NCBI GenBank assembly: GCA_028673005.1
Contig: CM054116.1
Span: 26,637,840-26,701,839 of the forward strand
Source of the DNA: Tanypteryx hageni
Lineage: Eukaryota > Arthropoda > Insecta > Odonata > Petaluridae
Reading direction: 5' to 3'
Length of the DNA stretch: 64,000 nucleotides
How positions within the stretch are numbered: position 1 is the stretch's first letter; each line of letters opens with the position of its first letter. The position numbers were made by a program, and so were the translations under genes. Below are positions 26,930 through 38,290 of the stretch, piece after piece. The notes below the pieces were generated by a model. It saw nothing but the letters and a program-made list of their open reading frames with translations. It made no database searches and was not told the origin of the DNA.

Positions 26930-27010
26930 AACTCCTTCAGCCATAAAACTAACTTTAAGTTACCCAATGCATTTCGCCCACTAAGTGGGCATCTTCAGGG
27001 GGTCTGTTGC
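26930..27010 (-). repeat. Penelope-type terminal repeat fragment with hammerhead-like core
   Basis: Minus-strand 26998-26972 reads CTGAAGA, then GCCCAC-TTA-GTGGGC as a perfect stem-loop, then GAAA. It is the best preserved of the four long-form copies in the window. Confidence 0.65.
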
Positions 27011-27439
27011 TTACGGCAGCGACCAAAGTCAACCAACATCAGATAATTGAATGACTAATCGATCAATCAATCAAAAACGTTTTCCGGAGTGCATTTTTAA
27101 TGTCGCCATCCGAGAAAACGTAAATCAACAGCACTCGCGGAAAAAAACATTTTTAGGCTGGTTTCCAAAGGAAACATAACCTAACTAGGGAGATACCCGT
27201 TGAAATTCAACGGAAAAGGTTTTTGTGAAATAAAAAATGAACATAAATATAACTTGACTTTCTTTGGATGGCAAGAAAACAAACTTTCGTTCTTTTAGGC
27301 ATTTGTTGTTTCAAGTTTCGAACTCCTACGATGATTCTAAGTACCTAATTTTAATATGCAAATGGTTAATGTTCTACATTCAAATGTATCCCTTCTCGTA
27401 AATAACGCAACGAATGTTGTTTACAACGTGTTGCTATGA
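27011..27439. other. No gene seen
   Basis: AT-rich intergenic sequence. Confidence 0.5.
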
Positions 27440-27905
27440 ACAGAATTTCTCTCTCTCTCTCGTACTAATTGTAAGAGCGTTCAAAGCACGCTTTCGCCCA
27501 TAAGGATTGAAATAACAATCGGATTTCGAGGTTTAACAATGTAGTGGGTTGGCATGGCAACATCCCGTTAAATGGCAAGATTTCCCTAAAATATGTGAAT
27601 TAAATGTTTAACAGAAGGTATTTCGAATAGTAGGCGGGAAAAGATGAACAGAATAAGAAATGTCATAGTTTATTCTTTAAAATGGGCTAGATCCGAAGAT
27701 CATAGGCGAATTCTTTCTAATTTAGATCACAAAAAGAATAAAAGTCTGCAAGTCAAAAAGTTGATTTTTACGTGCTATCATATGGGAAATGGAAAGGCAT
27801 ACCTTGGAGTCGAACCTAGGACTTTTTTCGAGATTTCTTTTCGTCATAATCTTACAATATGTAAATCGATCATTCCTGCCAAATATCAAAAATGAATCTC
27901 GTTCC
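27440..27905 (+). repeat. Dispersed repeat with tRNA B-box-like word, direct copy 1
   Basis: Direct copy of about 60540-61015. Shared words include AATCTCGAGGTTTAACAATG-like and ATTTTTACGTGCTATC. On the minus strand both copies carry GGTTCGACTCC, a near-perfect RNA polymerase III B box, but no convincing A box or cloverleaf. It may be a decayed SINE. Confidence 0.65.
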
Positions 27906-28109
27906 ATTATCGAGTTATTCGCATTTTTATAGCGTGACAGAAGGAGCTACAAAGGGACAGAAGTAGCCTTTTATTATTGTTAGATTAAATTGTCCTGTCT
28001 GTGTGTGTCCCCCATTAACAACTTTTGCATCAATGGACCGATTTTCATGAGGCCCACCTCCGGGCTATATTTTATTTGGCGAAGATTGAAGTCCCGGGTT
28101 TGATTCCAG
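27906..28109. other. Link between two repeats
   Basis: Contains GGGTTTGATTCCAGG, another B-box-like word. It may belong to a longer composite repeat; no gene. Confidence 0.35.
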
Positions 28110-28765
28110 GAACGTTTTTCCTATTTATTTTACATAGGAAGTCTCAAAGATATCGTGCAGAGATGTTTTCTTTAATACATTAAAATATCTTAAAATTGTG
28201 ATATCACTGTACTGTACTGTACATTGTACTGTTCTAAGGGAAAAAAATGTAGATTCTAATTCTATAATTGATCGTATTTTCTTGTATTTCTACTGAAACA
28301 TATCGTTTTTTCGTTTTAAATCGCATTTTATCGGTTTGTTGCCATGGAGACGATTATAACCGAACTCGGCTTGAGCATAGACGAGTGAACAAAAGGGTTA
28401 TTTTGTTCTTTTCCATTCGACTACCATTCACCAATGGACAATTGATCCATATATATTAGCGTATAAACAGTAACATTTATTAAATCCGTTTATTTTAAAA
28501 ATACATGCAAAATATATGCCAGAAAGAGATTCTGACATTAATTTTAGTATTTTAAACCTGATAATGCTCTATTAATTTGTTTTCCAATTTTCTCTATCAT
28601 TGATAAACTAGAAATTACAAATGGTATTTATAGTATGAGAATTCCTTGGAATGACTATATAACACATACTAAAACATTTCCTCTCAACATAAATAGTCAT
28701 TTCGAGACGTCAACTTTGGGAAACCAGCCTGCATTAGTTCTGGTTTGGACTTCTTGTTGTACCAT
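28110..28765 (+). repeat. Unnamed dispersed repeat, copy B
   Basis: Inverted partner of 19340-19975, about 8 kb away. Differences are substitutions plus small indels such as an ACTGTACTGTACTGTAC expansion near 28210. Confidence 0.85.
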
Positions 28766-30089
28766 TGCCATTGTTATTAATGAACCAACACGAAGGGCTC
28801 GATCGACCAATGAACAAGCCTGCATCCAATTTTCAATTCTGCAGTTATGGCTCGTTATACAACAATCTGATTCATAAATGGAAAGGTAGAGAACAAGAAA
28901 CTCCTAGGTGTGTCCAACATTTCTTACTTCGGTAAGGAAACTTGTTGACATTAAATAAATACACTTCCAAAAAGAAAGTGCACTCGTCAAAAAAATGCCC
29001 AATGCTTAATAGCATTTAATCAAGGATACTTTAATAATTAAGTGGAGTAGAAACGTTATCCTTCTCTTCGTCACGGCAGCTCCTCCATCATGGTAGAAAT
29101 GTAATAAAATAACTTCGCCTTCCGACACTAACAGATTCGACCTTCTTTCTATTGCTGCGCCTCTTTACTTATCGTGAATCTGGTGTAATTTAATATTATT
29201 AAATACTGCGGACAATGAAGTTGGTACTTGCGAGTACAGGATAATCTCGTTTTTGCGGAATGGGTCGGAAGATAATTCATTCCGTGAAAATGGATTTTTC
29301 GAAAAAAAAAAAACGGAAATCTGCAATAAAAATTAAGGATTTCATTTTAAATTTATCTAAAAATCTCATAGAGATGATTGTAAGGAAATGACGTTAACGG
29401 TCGACTTAGAGAACCTCAAACCGCTTTGAAGCTTCGAAGATCAGCACCTAATTGTTGCTTGCTCCAACGATTAACGTTTATCTTCCCTTTATAGTCAATA
29501 CTGATTGTGAGAGATTATTTTCAGTTTCAAATAATTAATAGTGTAAATTTCGGAACTGAGATAGAGTTGTTACAGCTCTTAGCGCACCATTGAACGTTTT
29601 TTCAGCACTTTCCTGTCAATTATTTTCATTACGCGAAGACGGTATTTCCATTGAATGGGATTTGACTAGGTTTATTATCCCAAATAGTGAAATTCATCTT
29701 CCATTTTCATTTTTCACAATGATGTAGAAGCTTTAGATTTTAAAAGCGGAAATTAGTAATTTCGATAATTTCGCGACTGTCGGAATATTTTCATCATCAA
29801 CTGTGTTCCAGCCATAAACTGAATTCGACATTTTATTATGAAGTAAAAATTGCTACTTATTAATATTTTGTTTATAACTACGAAAACCAGAAACGGAAAA
29901 ATTGCTATCAATCTTTAATACCATTTTTAACAAACTCACCGACGTCATTTACTTAGCAAATTTAACCTCAAAACAAAGCAATTCCTGATCTACGACTTGC
30001 CGGTTTCCTAAAAATCCCGGTTTGCAGCAACTCCAGTGAAATTAATCGCCTGACTTTGAATAGCTACTTAAATAGTTTAATTTATTGTT
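28766..30089. other. No gene seen
   Basis: AT-rich sequence without recognisable features. Confidence 0.5.
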
Positions 30090-30640
30090 TCATTTTTAGC
30101 ACGTTTTCTTAAAAGAAAAGATGTGCTTACGTGACCACTCTGTCTGTCTGTCCGTCCGCCTGCCTGCCCGCCTGTGAACAATCGACTATTTTGTTTAAAG
30201 AGATATTGGAAAATTCTTTTTGATTTAGACAGATCTTATAAATTCTTTTAAGTTTCCACCGATTGAACTTTCACGGTGGTTCGTAGGGCCTCTACTAGAT
30301 GGCTTCAAATTGGGAAAATTCAAAACTTTGAAATGCCATTGTAGGCAAACTACTAGGAATACTCTTTTTGAATTAGATAGCTCTTATCAATCTATGAATT
30401 TTACAACTATTGGTTTTTCCATGTAGTTTATAGATTTTCCGCTAGATGACTTCAATCTTGAAAAATTCAAAATTTTGACGTGGTATTGCATCGAAACTAC
30501 TGAAGCTAGAAAGAAGTTTTCAAGGATGGGAAAATTCTGATAATGAACTACATTTCTGATGATGAACTAATACATTTCTCATAGGAGGCAAAACAGAACC
30601 CTGAAATTTTTAGGAAAACGTGCTTCCATCTCTTACTTTA
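30090..30640 (+). repeat. Dispersed repeat with internal duplication, copy 1
   Basis: Related to 36040-36420 (TTTCTT-AAA-run, CACTCTGTCTGTCTGTCCG, GAGATATTGGAAA, GCTAGATGGCTTCAAAT-like words). Within the copy the unit TAGATGGCTTCAAATTGG / TAGATGACTTCAATCTTG recurs about 150-160 bp apart. No protein is recognised. Confidence 0.65.
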
Positions 30641-31121
30641 GCTAGGATATCTTACTTGTCATTTATTTAGAGCTCACTGCGTAAATGTAATATCATGAAA
30701 TGGAATGTCTGGAATTTATGTATGTTAACTTTAAATGCAATATTTTCCATTGAAAAAAGACGGTTATAGTTTTATACGATTTTGAATTGGAATGCTAAAT
30801 TTGAGAAAATTCACCACATCTAAAAATTATTGTTCTGGATACACCTTTGATGTTGATCCTATTGGACTGCAAAGACGTGTTCACTTAAGATACCACGAAA
30901 TACTCGCAAATACCGCATTACTAAACGGTAAAGCGCAAACATGAAAGGGCGCCAAAATCAGAGACACATTTATTAAGCTATCCATCAATATGCACGCAGT
31001 ATCCTTGCTTTTCTAGAACATTCTTATTAAAGTAGTGAAAATCATTTCGTTGTGATGAGAATAAGAAATTAATACCCTTTACGTAAGAACTGCTCTCCGG
31101 CCCTAAAAGTGTCCTACCTTA
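30641..31121. other. No gene seen
   Basis: AT-rich sequence up to the hAT target site. Confidence 0.5.
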
Positions 31122-31420
31122 ATTTAGGGCAGGGGTTCTTAACCTTTTTTGTGCCATGGACCCCTTTGATTGTACAGTGAAGGCTGGCTACGGACCTCTT
31201 CTTAAAGAAAATGTACATAAACGCGTAATTAAAAATTTTACATATAAATAATACATTTTATTACAAAGTAAAATCGTTAAGCTTACATATCGTCATAATA
31301 AATTATAAAAACAATCTGTAAAAGCAATTTATTTCTTTAAATGCAAAAATCTATGATAATTCCCCGAATAAAATTAAATATTTAAAAATCATAAATTAAA
31401 AATTAAGTATTAATTCCATT

Positions 31421-31585
31421 TATAAGGACCTTTTGGTGAGAAGGCTGTTGCTGTTTGTCTTTAATAAGAAGATCAAATTGCGGAGAGGTCTTTGACAAGG
31501 CAACACGCATGTCATGTTTAACATCCAAACGATTTCGATTTTTTGTCTTGATTGTTACAAGTGTTGAAAATCCTGACTCGCAAAG
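31421..31585 (-). pseudogene. hAT transposase C-terminal dimerisation region
   Basis: 55 codons open: LCESGFSTLVTIKTKNRNRL and then DVKHDMRVALSKTSPQFDLL. The (C)ES.FS.L..IK.K.R..L..-..DLR..L pattern is the hATC dimerisation block of ZBED/FAM200-type transposases. The rest of the transposase is missing. Confidence 0.85.
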
Positions 31586-31829
31586 CTATGTGGTTGCAAA
31601 TGGGATTAGAGCCTACATAGCTCGCTTTACTAGACAAGGGTAGGCCTTTGTCAAGGAACGCCAAAACTCTCCAATACTTTTTGAGTTAAATTAAAGACGC
31701 AACAACTGAAGTATTTAGCGAGTTCACGTCAAGTAGATACAAATGACTGAAAAACATTAGGAAGCGCTACTTCGAAGTTTTAGCGAACGAGTGTAGATGT
31801 CACCTTAGTAATGCGACTGCAGCGATCAT

Positions 31830-32275
31830 AATGGTCCTCGGTTACCCATTCCACTACCTATCCTACATTTACCGCTCATATGACCATATGACCATTGGGG
31901 TGTTTTGGGGTGGGATGCGATTATATAGCCTCTCCCACTCAAATGTCAACCTCACCTGCACGTGGTGCACCCTGCTTCACAGACGAGGCTCTGGCGTCCG
32001 AGTGACTCCCGGGATAAGGAGTCCCCCCTCTACCAAGTGCCAACGGCCTATTTAGGGGCGGATGAGAAGGTGGAGGGGTAGGGCACCCTCTTGCCCTTGG
32101 GGTGGGAAACTGCCCCTAAAGGCGGAGGAACTATTTTGATAGTCAACGGCATAGGATGGAGAAGGCAACAGGAAACCACTCCATTAAAGATCCTATTGGA
32201 TATCCCGAGGGTAGCAACCATGGAAATCATGGTTGCAGCGACAAGGCTTAGCCTTTAGATGAAGAAGAAGAAGAT
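31830..32275 (+). mobile_element. RTE/SINE-like fragment ending in GAA repeats
   Basis: GC-richer insert containing ATGGAGAAGGCAACAGGAAA and CCACTCCATTAAAGAT, words typical of untranslated parts of RTE-type elements and SINEs that borrow from them, and a terminal GATGAAGAAGAAGAAGATGA. It has no open frame of note. The assignment is from resemblance only. Confidence 0.5.
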
Positions 32276-32704
32276 GACCATTTACTACAATATATAAATT
32301 TTCCTGGAAGAAGGACATTCTTGGAAACAACGCGCCGGGAATTTTTTGAAACAGTTACTTGGCATTTCTGTTCGAGATTTTGAGGGCCGTGTTCGCCGAA
32401 GATGTCTACAAAATTTTACTGCGGTGCCTTTTGTTGCAATAATGTTATCAATTGTAGAAGAAAAATATATCCTTAATTTCTTTTCCAAAGGAGTCATCAA
32501 TGTAAGTTAGAGGTATGACATCTGCACAAGGGGTGTTAGAAAGTTAACATTCTACCTGTGAATATTCGTTAATTATTGTGTCGATTTTTGTAAATATAAA
32601 AGTTTTCTAAGGAATTTAATTTGTGTTGTGGAGATTTGATCAGTTTTAGATTCTGCAAAATGATGGGGTCTTTGTGTGTTTAAAGTGCGCTAGGTTGTTT
32701 ATTG

Positions 32705-33185
32705 AATAGAAAAGAATAGAATTTTTATTGACACATTACATTTACATGGTTTCAGTACAAGTCTGTCAGTAAATAGGTGTCTCGTCAAATACATACTTAC
32801 ATTAGCTGTTACATGTTACACATACATACATTAACTGTTACACGTTACACATACATTACAATATAAATGTTACATTGAATTATAATTCACAATATACTTA
32901 ACATTACATCAATCAATCAATGACACATCATTGTCTTCCATATATTCCCTTACTGAATAATAACACTTTTTTAACAAAAACTCTTTCACTATTACATTTT
33001 TCTCTAAATTTTATGGACAATTTATTATAAACTTTGATACCATTATAATATGGACTATTTTCCATTAATTTTAATTTATGCTGTGGTAGATTCAAGTTAT
33101 CTTTGCCTCTTGTATCATATTGATGCTCAGACTGAAGATTTTTAAAGTAATCTTGATTCTTATTGACATAGCTTATTAGCTCATA
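32705..33185 (-). mobile_element. 5'-truncated CR1/Jockey-like LINE, 3' end
   Basis: Minus-strand reading contains YDTRGKDNLNLPQHKL and SPYYNGIKVYNKL, the tail after the reverse transcriptase in many CR1/Jockey-like elements, then VFVKKVLLFSKG and a stop. It ends with AATAAA and a TTCTATTC-type short repeat near 32705. A tandem TTACACATACAT-like array (about 32810-32870) lies in the 3' part. Confidence 0.7.
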
Positions 33186-33189
33186 AAGA

Positions 33190-33370
33190 TAGAGTGAATC
33201 TAGTTTTATCGTTTCTTTTGGTTTGGCCGATGTATTTAGTGTTGCACTCTGTGCAGTTGATTTCGTATATCCCTGACTTGTCTAAGGACGGAGTTGCGTC
33301 TTTGGTGGTTCCAAGAAGATTTTTGATATTGTTTTGGCTAGTGTACGCGATAGTGCGGTTTGTTTCCTTG
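33190..33370 (-). mobile_element. Penelope-like GIY-YIG endonuclease fragment
   Basis: Minus strand reads NNIKNLLGTTKDATPSLDKS, then GIYEINCTECNTKYIGQTKR. GIY and YIG flank a CxxC as in Penelope-like element endonucleases. It breaks off after about 30 further bases. Confidence 0.75.
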
Positions 33371-33554
33371 ACTTTTTGGAGACCTTGTGTGAGTATCATC
33401 CACAACAACGAAATCTTTTTAGTGAATAATTTAACTAAATATTTTAGTGAAAATAAACTTCGAATTTTTAGGTTATGTACACGGACCACCTAAAATTCAA
33501 TCACGGACCTCTAAGGGGTCCATGGACCCCAGGTTAAGAACCCCTGATTTAGGG

Positions 33555-34190
33555 GATGATTAAATATTTACTTAGGGTTGAAAATGTATCATCAATTGCC
33601 AGATAACTATGAAACTTTGACTTTCAGTATCGCTGCATAATTAATATCCTACTAGACTGCCCGTTGCAACCTTGCTTGCGAAATGAATTTTTAAGACTTT
33701 ACAACAAAAAAGAATTTATATCAACAAAATACTGAAGAACTTCCCTGAGCACAGTATTTTTGGTTTTCTTTTGCTACTGTGAACCAAATATTGTGTGGAT
33801 AGAAAATGCGGGAAGAAGGACATACGAGGTATCCTCCTGAGTCCCAAGAAATGTTTTCTTAAATATTGTTTAACCTACGATATTTTAATGATGAGTATAT
33901 CATAGTAAACGAGGAAAAAATACTTAAAAATTCTCTCACGTACTTTCGCCTATATGGCATATCCTTTGAATTCGTCCTTCTTTTATTTGGGAGGGAGATA
34001 TGAATGTCCTTTAAAAATGACGCCAGGACTCAGGAGGATAAAGGTACAGTTGGCCACGACAGGTACGATACAATTCTTTGTAATATTTAATTTTGAGCCT
34101 TATCTATTAAAAAATTAGTCGTACTGGGCATTTACAGTGTTGCCGCATAAATGAGAAGGCCTCGCCAATGGACGAGAGAGCAATGCGGGG
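33555..34190. other. No gene seen
   Basis: AT-rich DNA between the hAT and Helitron-like relics. Confidence 0.45.
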
Positions 34191-34192
34191 AA

Positions 34193-34835
34193 TTAGCGCC
34201 GTTTGCTGTGATCCTGCAGTAGACGGTTGTTGATGACACTCAGCAACAAAAGCCGCGTTCCGTTACAAAAGCCATCTTTATCGGCAAGGTTGCGCAGCGG
34301 CGTGGTAAACACTTCAGGCTTCTGGCAAAGTCGATTAGGAGGCTCCACAATATCCATAGAGATAAAAGGCACCAAGAGCTATAGCGCCAACATCACACAG
34401 CCTACCAAGAATTGCAGCTGCTGTGCGTATGAGGGATGGAAAGTTTCCGAACCGAGCATTTAAAATAGCAACTCTGCGATTTCGGTGTTTTTCAGCACGG
34501 TGCAGTAGTCTCTCAAGTCGCTCGGGTTTATTTGGCTGGATGAGCCGCAGGCGATCGACCTCTGCTGGACTCGCAGTTTCATCAAGCGCTACACGGCGCC
34601 GTTTTCTGACTTCTTGCTGCAAACATTGACGTTGTCCGGCTGATTTCAACGTTGGTTTAAAAATCTTTCCCGTTGGTATGCGTTTTAGATATTCATAAGG
34701 GTTCGCTAAACCTTGCGATTTCCGCCGAAGTCTTGGTTGATCTACGCTTTCTGCTGGTATGATTGTGTTCCAATTTTTATTTTGAGTGAAAGTAGCCAAG
34801 ATTTTCGAAAACTTTTTAAAATTCGTTTTAGTCAC
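34193..34835 (-). pseudogene. Helitron-like relic (Pif1 helicase tail plus basic region)
   Basis: 34375-34193 reads FTTPLRNLADKDGFCNGTRL, the LLRNL...GLCNGTR block of Pif1-type helicases as carried by Helitrons. Upstream on the same strand 34835-34335 is a 166-residue open frame rich in Arg/Glu (RKRRRVALDETASPAEVDRL), which resembles low-complexity Helitron N-terminal arginine repeats but is not diagnostic. The two pieces are in different frames. A fragment of a cellular PIF1 is less likely because flanking helicase motifs are absent. Confidence 0.5.
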
Positions 34836-34950
34836 CTGAAAGGGCGTTTAAAAATGTTTGTAAACTGCAAATTGGGTTATTTAAGGGGTGCTTATGTGAA
34901 TAAGCGAAGAACCGTAATCCTCAAATTTTACGTCATCTTCCAAAACAACT

Positions 34951-35920
34951 AGGGTTGCCAGCACTCCCGTTGTGCCGGGGCCTCCGGAAACTTGAGCTTC
35001 GTCTTCGGGGAGTTGGTAACAATTGTGGAATCTGCAGTTCCATGCATTCTAATGTTGGCTTTCGTTTGTTTCGTTAAAATCTTTCGTTCAGTTTCGTTTT
35101 AGAAAATGTTTGCATTGGAATTTTAAAAATATTATTGAAAACAATTCTTGCTTTACTACAGAGGCGGGAAATCTACGGCCCGCGAAGTTATGATAAAAGT
35201 TATCAGTGAAATTTAATGCGGAAAATTTCATAGTTCGCTTAAAATAACTAAAATCTAATACAGATTTCCCACCCCTGCTTTGTTATATATTATGATAAAT
35301 TTCGCTACTTTTTTAACTATACATTTAACAGAAAAGTGCCAACATTCGCCGTGATGGAACGTGTTCTCTTTTTGGTTTCAGATCTTTTTTACTCTTTTAC
35401 CGTTTCCTAGAAATGTCTTCCTTTTACCACTTTTCATTAAAATCGGTCATTTTCTTTCCTTTTCTTTCTTTCCGCACCAATTTTTGAACAGATGCCGAAT
35501 TTTCGCAAACGCAAAAATTGTCGCGTTTCGTATAGGTTTTCGAGAAAATTTTAGTTGTCAATTATTATCGTTACTCAAACGAGAAAACTGAATAATTAAA
35601 TACTGTACGTGATGTGATGTACCAATTTTCTTGAGTTTTTGTCACATAAAGACCATGACCCTCTTGTGAAGGCTGCAATGAGCAACAAAAAGAATATATA
35701 AAACTACATATTAAGATTTTTTGGATATTACCATATGCATTCAATTTATATTTTAATAACAGGAAATATTTAAAAATTCCAATACAAATATCTTCTAGAA
35801 CGAAAAGAAACGGAGATTGATTTGAAAGAAACGAAACAAACGAAACCTAGAATGAATGGAAATGCGGAGATTCCACAATTCTGTTCACCTCCGACCTAAA
35901 ACCGGAGACGTGGCAACCCT
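34951..35920. mobile_element. MITE-like element with AGGGTTGCCA ends
   Basis: 0.97 kb bounded by AGGGTTGCCA and TGGCAACCCT, with similar GC-rich subterminal parts (CTCCCG / CCGGAGA). ACT occurs on both sides, but a longer duplication is not seen. It contains a second MITE at 35159-35277. Confidence 0.65.
35159..35277. mobile_element. hAT MITE of 119 bp nested in the preceding element
   Basis: Ends CAGAGGCGGGAAATCT and AGATTTCCCACCCCTG are inverted. The flanks CTTTACTA and CTTTGTTA match at 6 of 8 bases. Confidence 0.75.
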
Positions 35921-36039
35921 ACTTCAGTTCCGTGTATTATAGAATTTTGTTATTTGTGTAGAACCAATATTTTTCATTTTAAATCCCAACAAATGAAGTG
36001 TTACCGTAGAAATAACAGTGAGTCTTCATGCAGACGCTG

Positions 36040-36420
36040 CTTCATTGTCAGCACGTTTTCTTTTTAAAAAACGTGCTTATATAATCACTCTCTCCGTCCG
36101 TCGGTGGGCAATCAAATTTTATGTTTTAAGAGATATTTGGAAATTTATTTTTGAATTATATAGCTCTTATATATGAATTTTCTACCAATTGAATTTTCCA
36201 AGTAATTCTTCGATTTTCCGCTAGGTGGCTCCGAAATAGGAAAATTAAAAAATTTGAAATGGTATTTTAGCCAAACAACTGAAGATATTTGGAAATTTCT
36301 TTTTGAATTATCGATCTATGAATTGCCCAATGATTGTTTTTTCCAAGTAGTTCATATATTTTTCGCTAGATGGTTTCAAATTCGTAAAATTCGTAATTTT
36401 GAAATGGTAAAAGATTAAAA
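36040..36420 (+). repeat. Dispersed repeat with internal duplication, copy 2
   Basis: Diverged direct copy of 30090-30640. The unit with AGATATTTGGAAATTT and TTTTCCAAGTA...TTTTTCGCTAGATGG occurs twice inside it. Confidence 0.65.
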
Positions 36421-36839
36421 TTACACAGTTCAGCCGTTAAACCTTTCTTTATAATAAACGATTCATAGCGCAATGAAAATGCTCCTATTTTCCATTTCAT
36501 CTTAATGATTCTAGTAGAAAATGTTTGCGTATAATAAGCTTTACAAATAACATCCTTCCAGGAATTAAATATTTCACATTTTTGCGTAATCAAGCTTTCC
36601 GAAAAAACCCAAAAATAGTCGAGCACAATATTTCCAATATTTACTGGAGGCCATAAATTCTCAAGTTCTCGAAGAAGTAAAATAATCTGACAAGTAATCA
36701 TACTGGTTTTCAATGAACTTCAATTTCTTATGATGCTCCTTCAGTCGCATATCTGATGCATATTTATTGCAGGTCATATTTCGTGCTTTTTGCTGTTGGA
36801 TTCGTAGTTTTTATGATTTTACTGGTTAATGGTTCATAT
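36421..36839. other. No confirmed gene
   Basis: A 115-codon minus-strand open frame (36713-36366) has no recognisable domain and partly overlaps the repeat, so it is not called a gene. Confidence 0.4.
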
Positions 36840-37240
36840 TGAAAGCTGCCTTCTCTCCGTGGCTCAGGAAGGGTCTTACCCGAAAGGCTTAACACCACGT
36901 CTCTTCATGTGTCTCTCTCCAATACCCCCAGCGGCTCTCCAAACGTCAAGCGTCCACTGGGCTTCCTTCAACACCTACTTACCACCCATATTTTATTTGA
37001 CCTTTTCTTTCCTCAAGTGTGTGTATATATACATATCTCTCTCTGTAGCTGATGAAGGAATAACTCCGAAAGCTTCTTCGTTTGTGATGTTTCTGTGTTT
37101 TAGTGTTCTTTTACGTGTGTCGCTTCGACATCCCCAGGGTCTCGCCAACCTGAAGTCGTCCGATTGGTGAGTGTTCACTGGGCTTCCTCATCCCAACATC
37201 TTGTTGCCATCCATATATCCATTTTACCTTTCCTTTTCCG
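36840..37240 (+). repeat. Tandem pair of Penelope-type terminal repeat units
   Basis: Two related units. One carries CTCAGGA-GGGT-CTT-ACCC-GAAA (36863-36885), the other CTGATGA-AGGAATAACTCC-GAAA (37049-37071). The second unit matches 61146-61330 closely (TTTGTGATGTTTCTGTGTTT, GTGTCGCTTCGACATCCCC, CTCGCCAACCTGAAGTCGTC). Confidence 0.7.
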
Positions 37241-37689
37241 TAAGCTGTTATATATAGTCCAACATACATGAGAAACGACAAATTTTGAACAACAGGAATC
37301 CTTCCTGATTATATGATCACCTAAACAATAAAAATTATATAAATATGTTAAATTAGGAAATAAAGGATAACGTAAAATTCCATGAACCTATAACATTTCA
37401 GGATTAGCTAAATTCACTTTCTCAGTTTGAAATGCAATTAAATCAGTTTAGAATACTATGATTCCCGGTTACTTGTCTTAAAACTTTTACATTATTTTCA
37501 AAATGCTGCATCGTAGGCAACATATTAGCATTTTTATCTAGCCTTCGTCTAAATTATTAGAAAACTATCAGGAAGCGATTTCAGTGATTCATGCCTATTT
37601 CCACAATGAGTACAATGGGATCTACAAACTTAACACAGACGTCTATGTTCACAACTTTTAGATGATTGCAAAACACCCCGAAACGACGA
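37241..37689. other. No gene seen
   Basis: AT-rich, no features recognised. Confidence 0.5.
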
Positions 37690-38290
37690 GTCGTCTTTTA
37701 AGTATCTAATACGTCGTTAGTGACTCAACGGGAAGACTGCAAGCGCCCGACTTCTAAGGCGCGAAATTCTTCTATTACGGTTTCTGCAGCTGCCTTACCG
37801 TATTAAATATTCCACTCCGAGCCAATGGTGTTGCGAGCGAGTTTAGTCATCGGGTTCGCACCCTTGACCCTTCTGTGACCTGAACCCTTATAGGAAGTTG
37901 TACTCCCCTCCCACGGGCGCCTTCATTTTTATCAGCTCAATGAGAGAGAGAAGGAATCGCCTTCAGTTGGGAGAGGGGAAGAGCGCCGTCAAGAGAGTTC
38001 CCTCTGGCGGCGGCAGCTGTTATTACCAGAGGGTTTTAAAGGGGGAGGGGGGGGGGCAGAGGAAACGGCACTAAAAGAGTAAGCGAGAGAGAGAGGGTAT
38101 GGGCAGGGCACCAAGGCAGTAGAACTGAGCGATGCGTAATGGACGAGAGGAGGCCACACTCACGACTTGACCAAGTGATCTCGAAGAAAAACTGAAGAGG
38201 GTTGATTAATGAGAAAACAACGGAGCGGTTACCACTTCGAATGCTTCCGTGCAACATTCAGCATCGTCACGCGATGCAGTTTTTGTTGGA
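37690..38290. other. CpG/GC-rich island with G-run
   Basis: The last CpG-rich block before the CpG-poor gene region. It includes GGCGGCGGCAGCTG and a G-run (GGGGGAGGGGGGGGGG at 38041-38056) that could form a G-quadruplex with the upstream GGG. It may be regulatory; no exon is recognised. Confidence 0.4.

Larger units (their letters stand above)
31130..33546 (-). mobile_element. hAT element with perfect 8-bp duplication and nested retroelement fragments
   Basis: 2417 bp with ends CAGGGGTTCTTAACCT and AGGTTAAGAACCCCTG and near-terminal CCATGGACCCC / GGGGTCCATGG. ATTTAGGG flanks both sides (31122-31129 and 33547-33554). The minus strand holds a hAT transposase C-terminus (31585-31421). The middle is taken up by an RTE/SINE-like piece (31.83-32.27 kb), a LINE 3' end (32.7-33.18 kb) and a Penelope GIY-YIG fragment (33.19-33.37 kb). 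Confidence 0.9.

Noticed and set aside
36366..36713. 115-codon minus-strand frame
   Set aside because: Partly inside a dispersed repeat; no domain.
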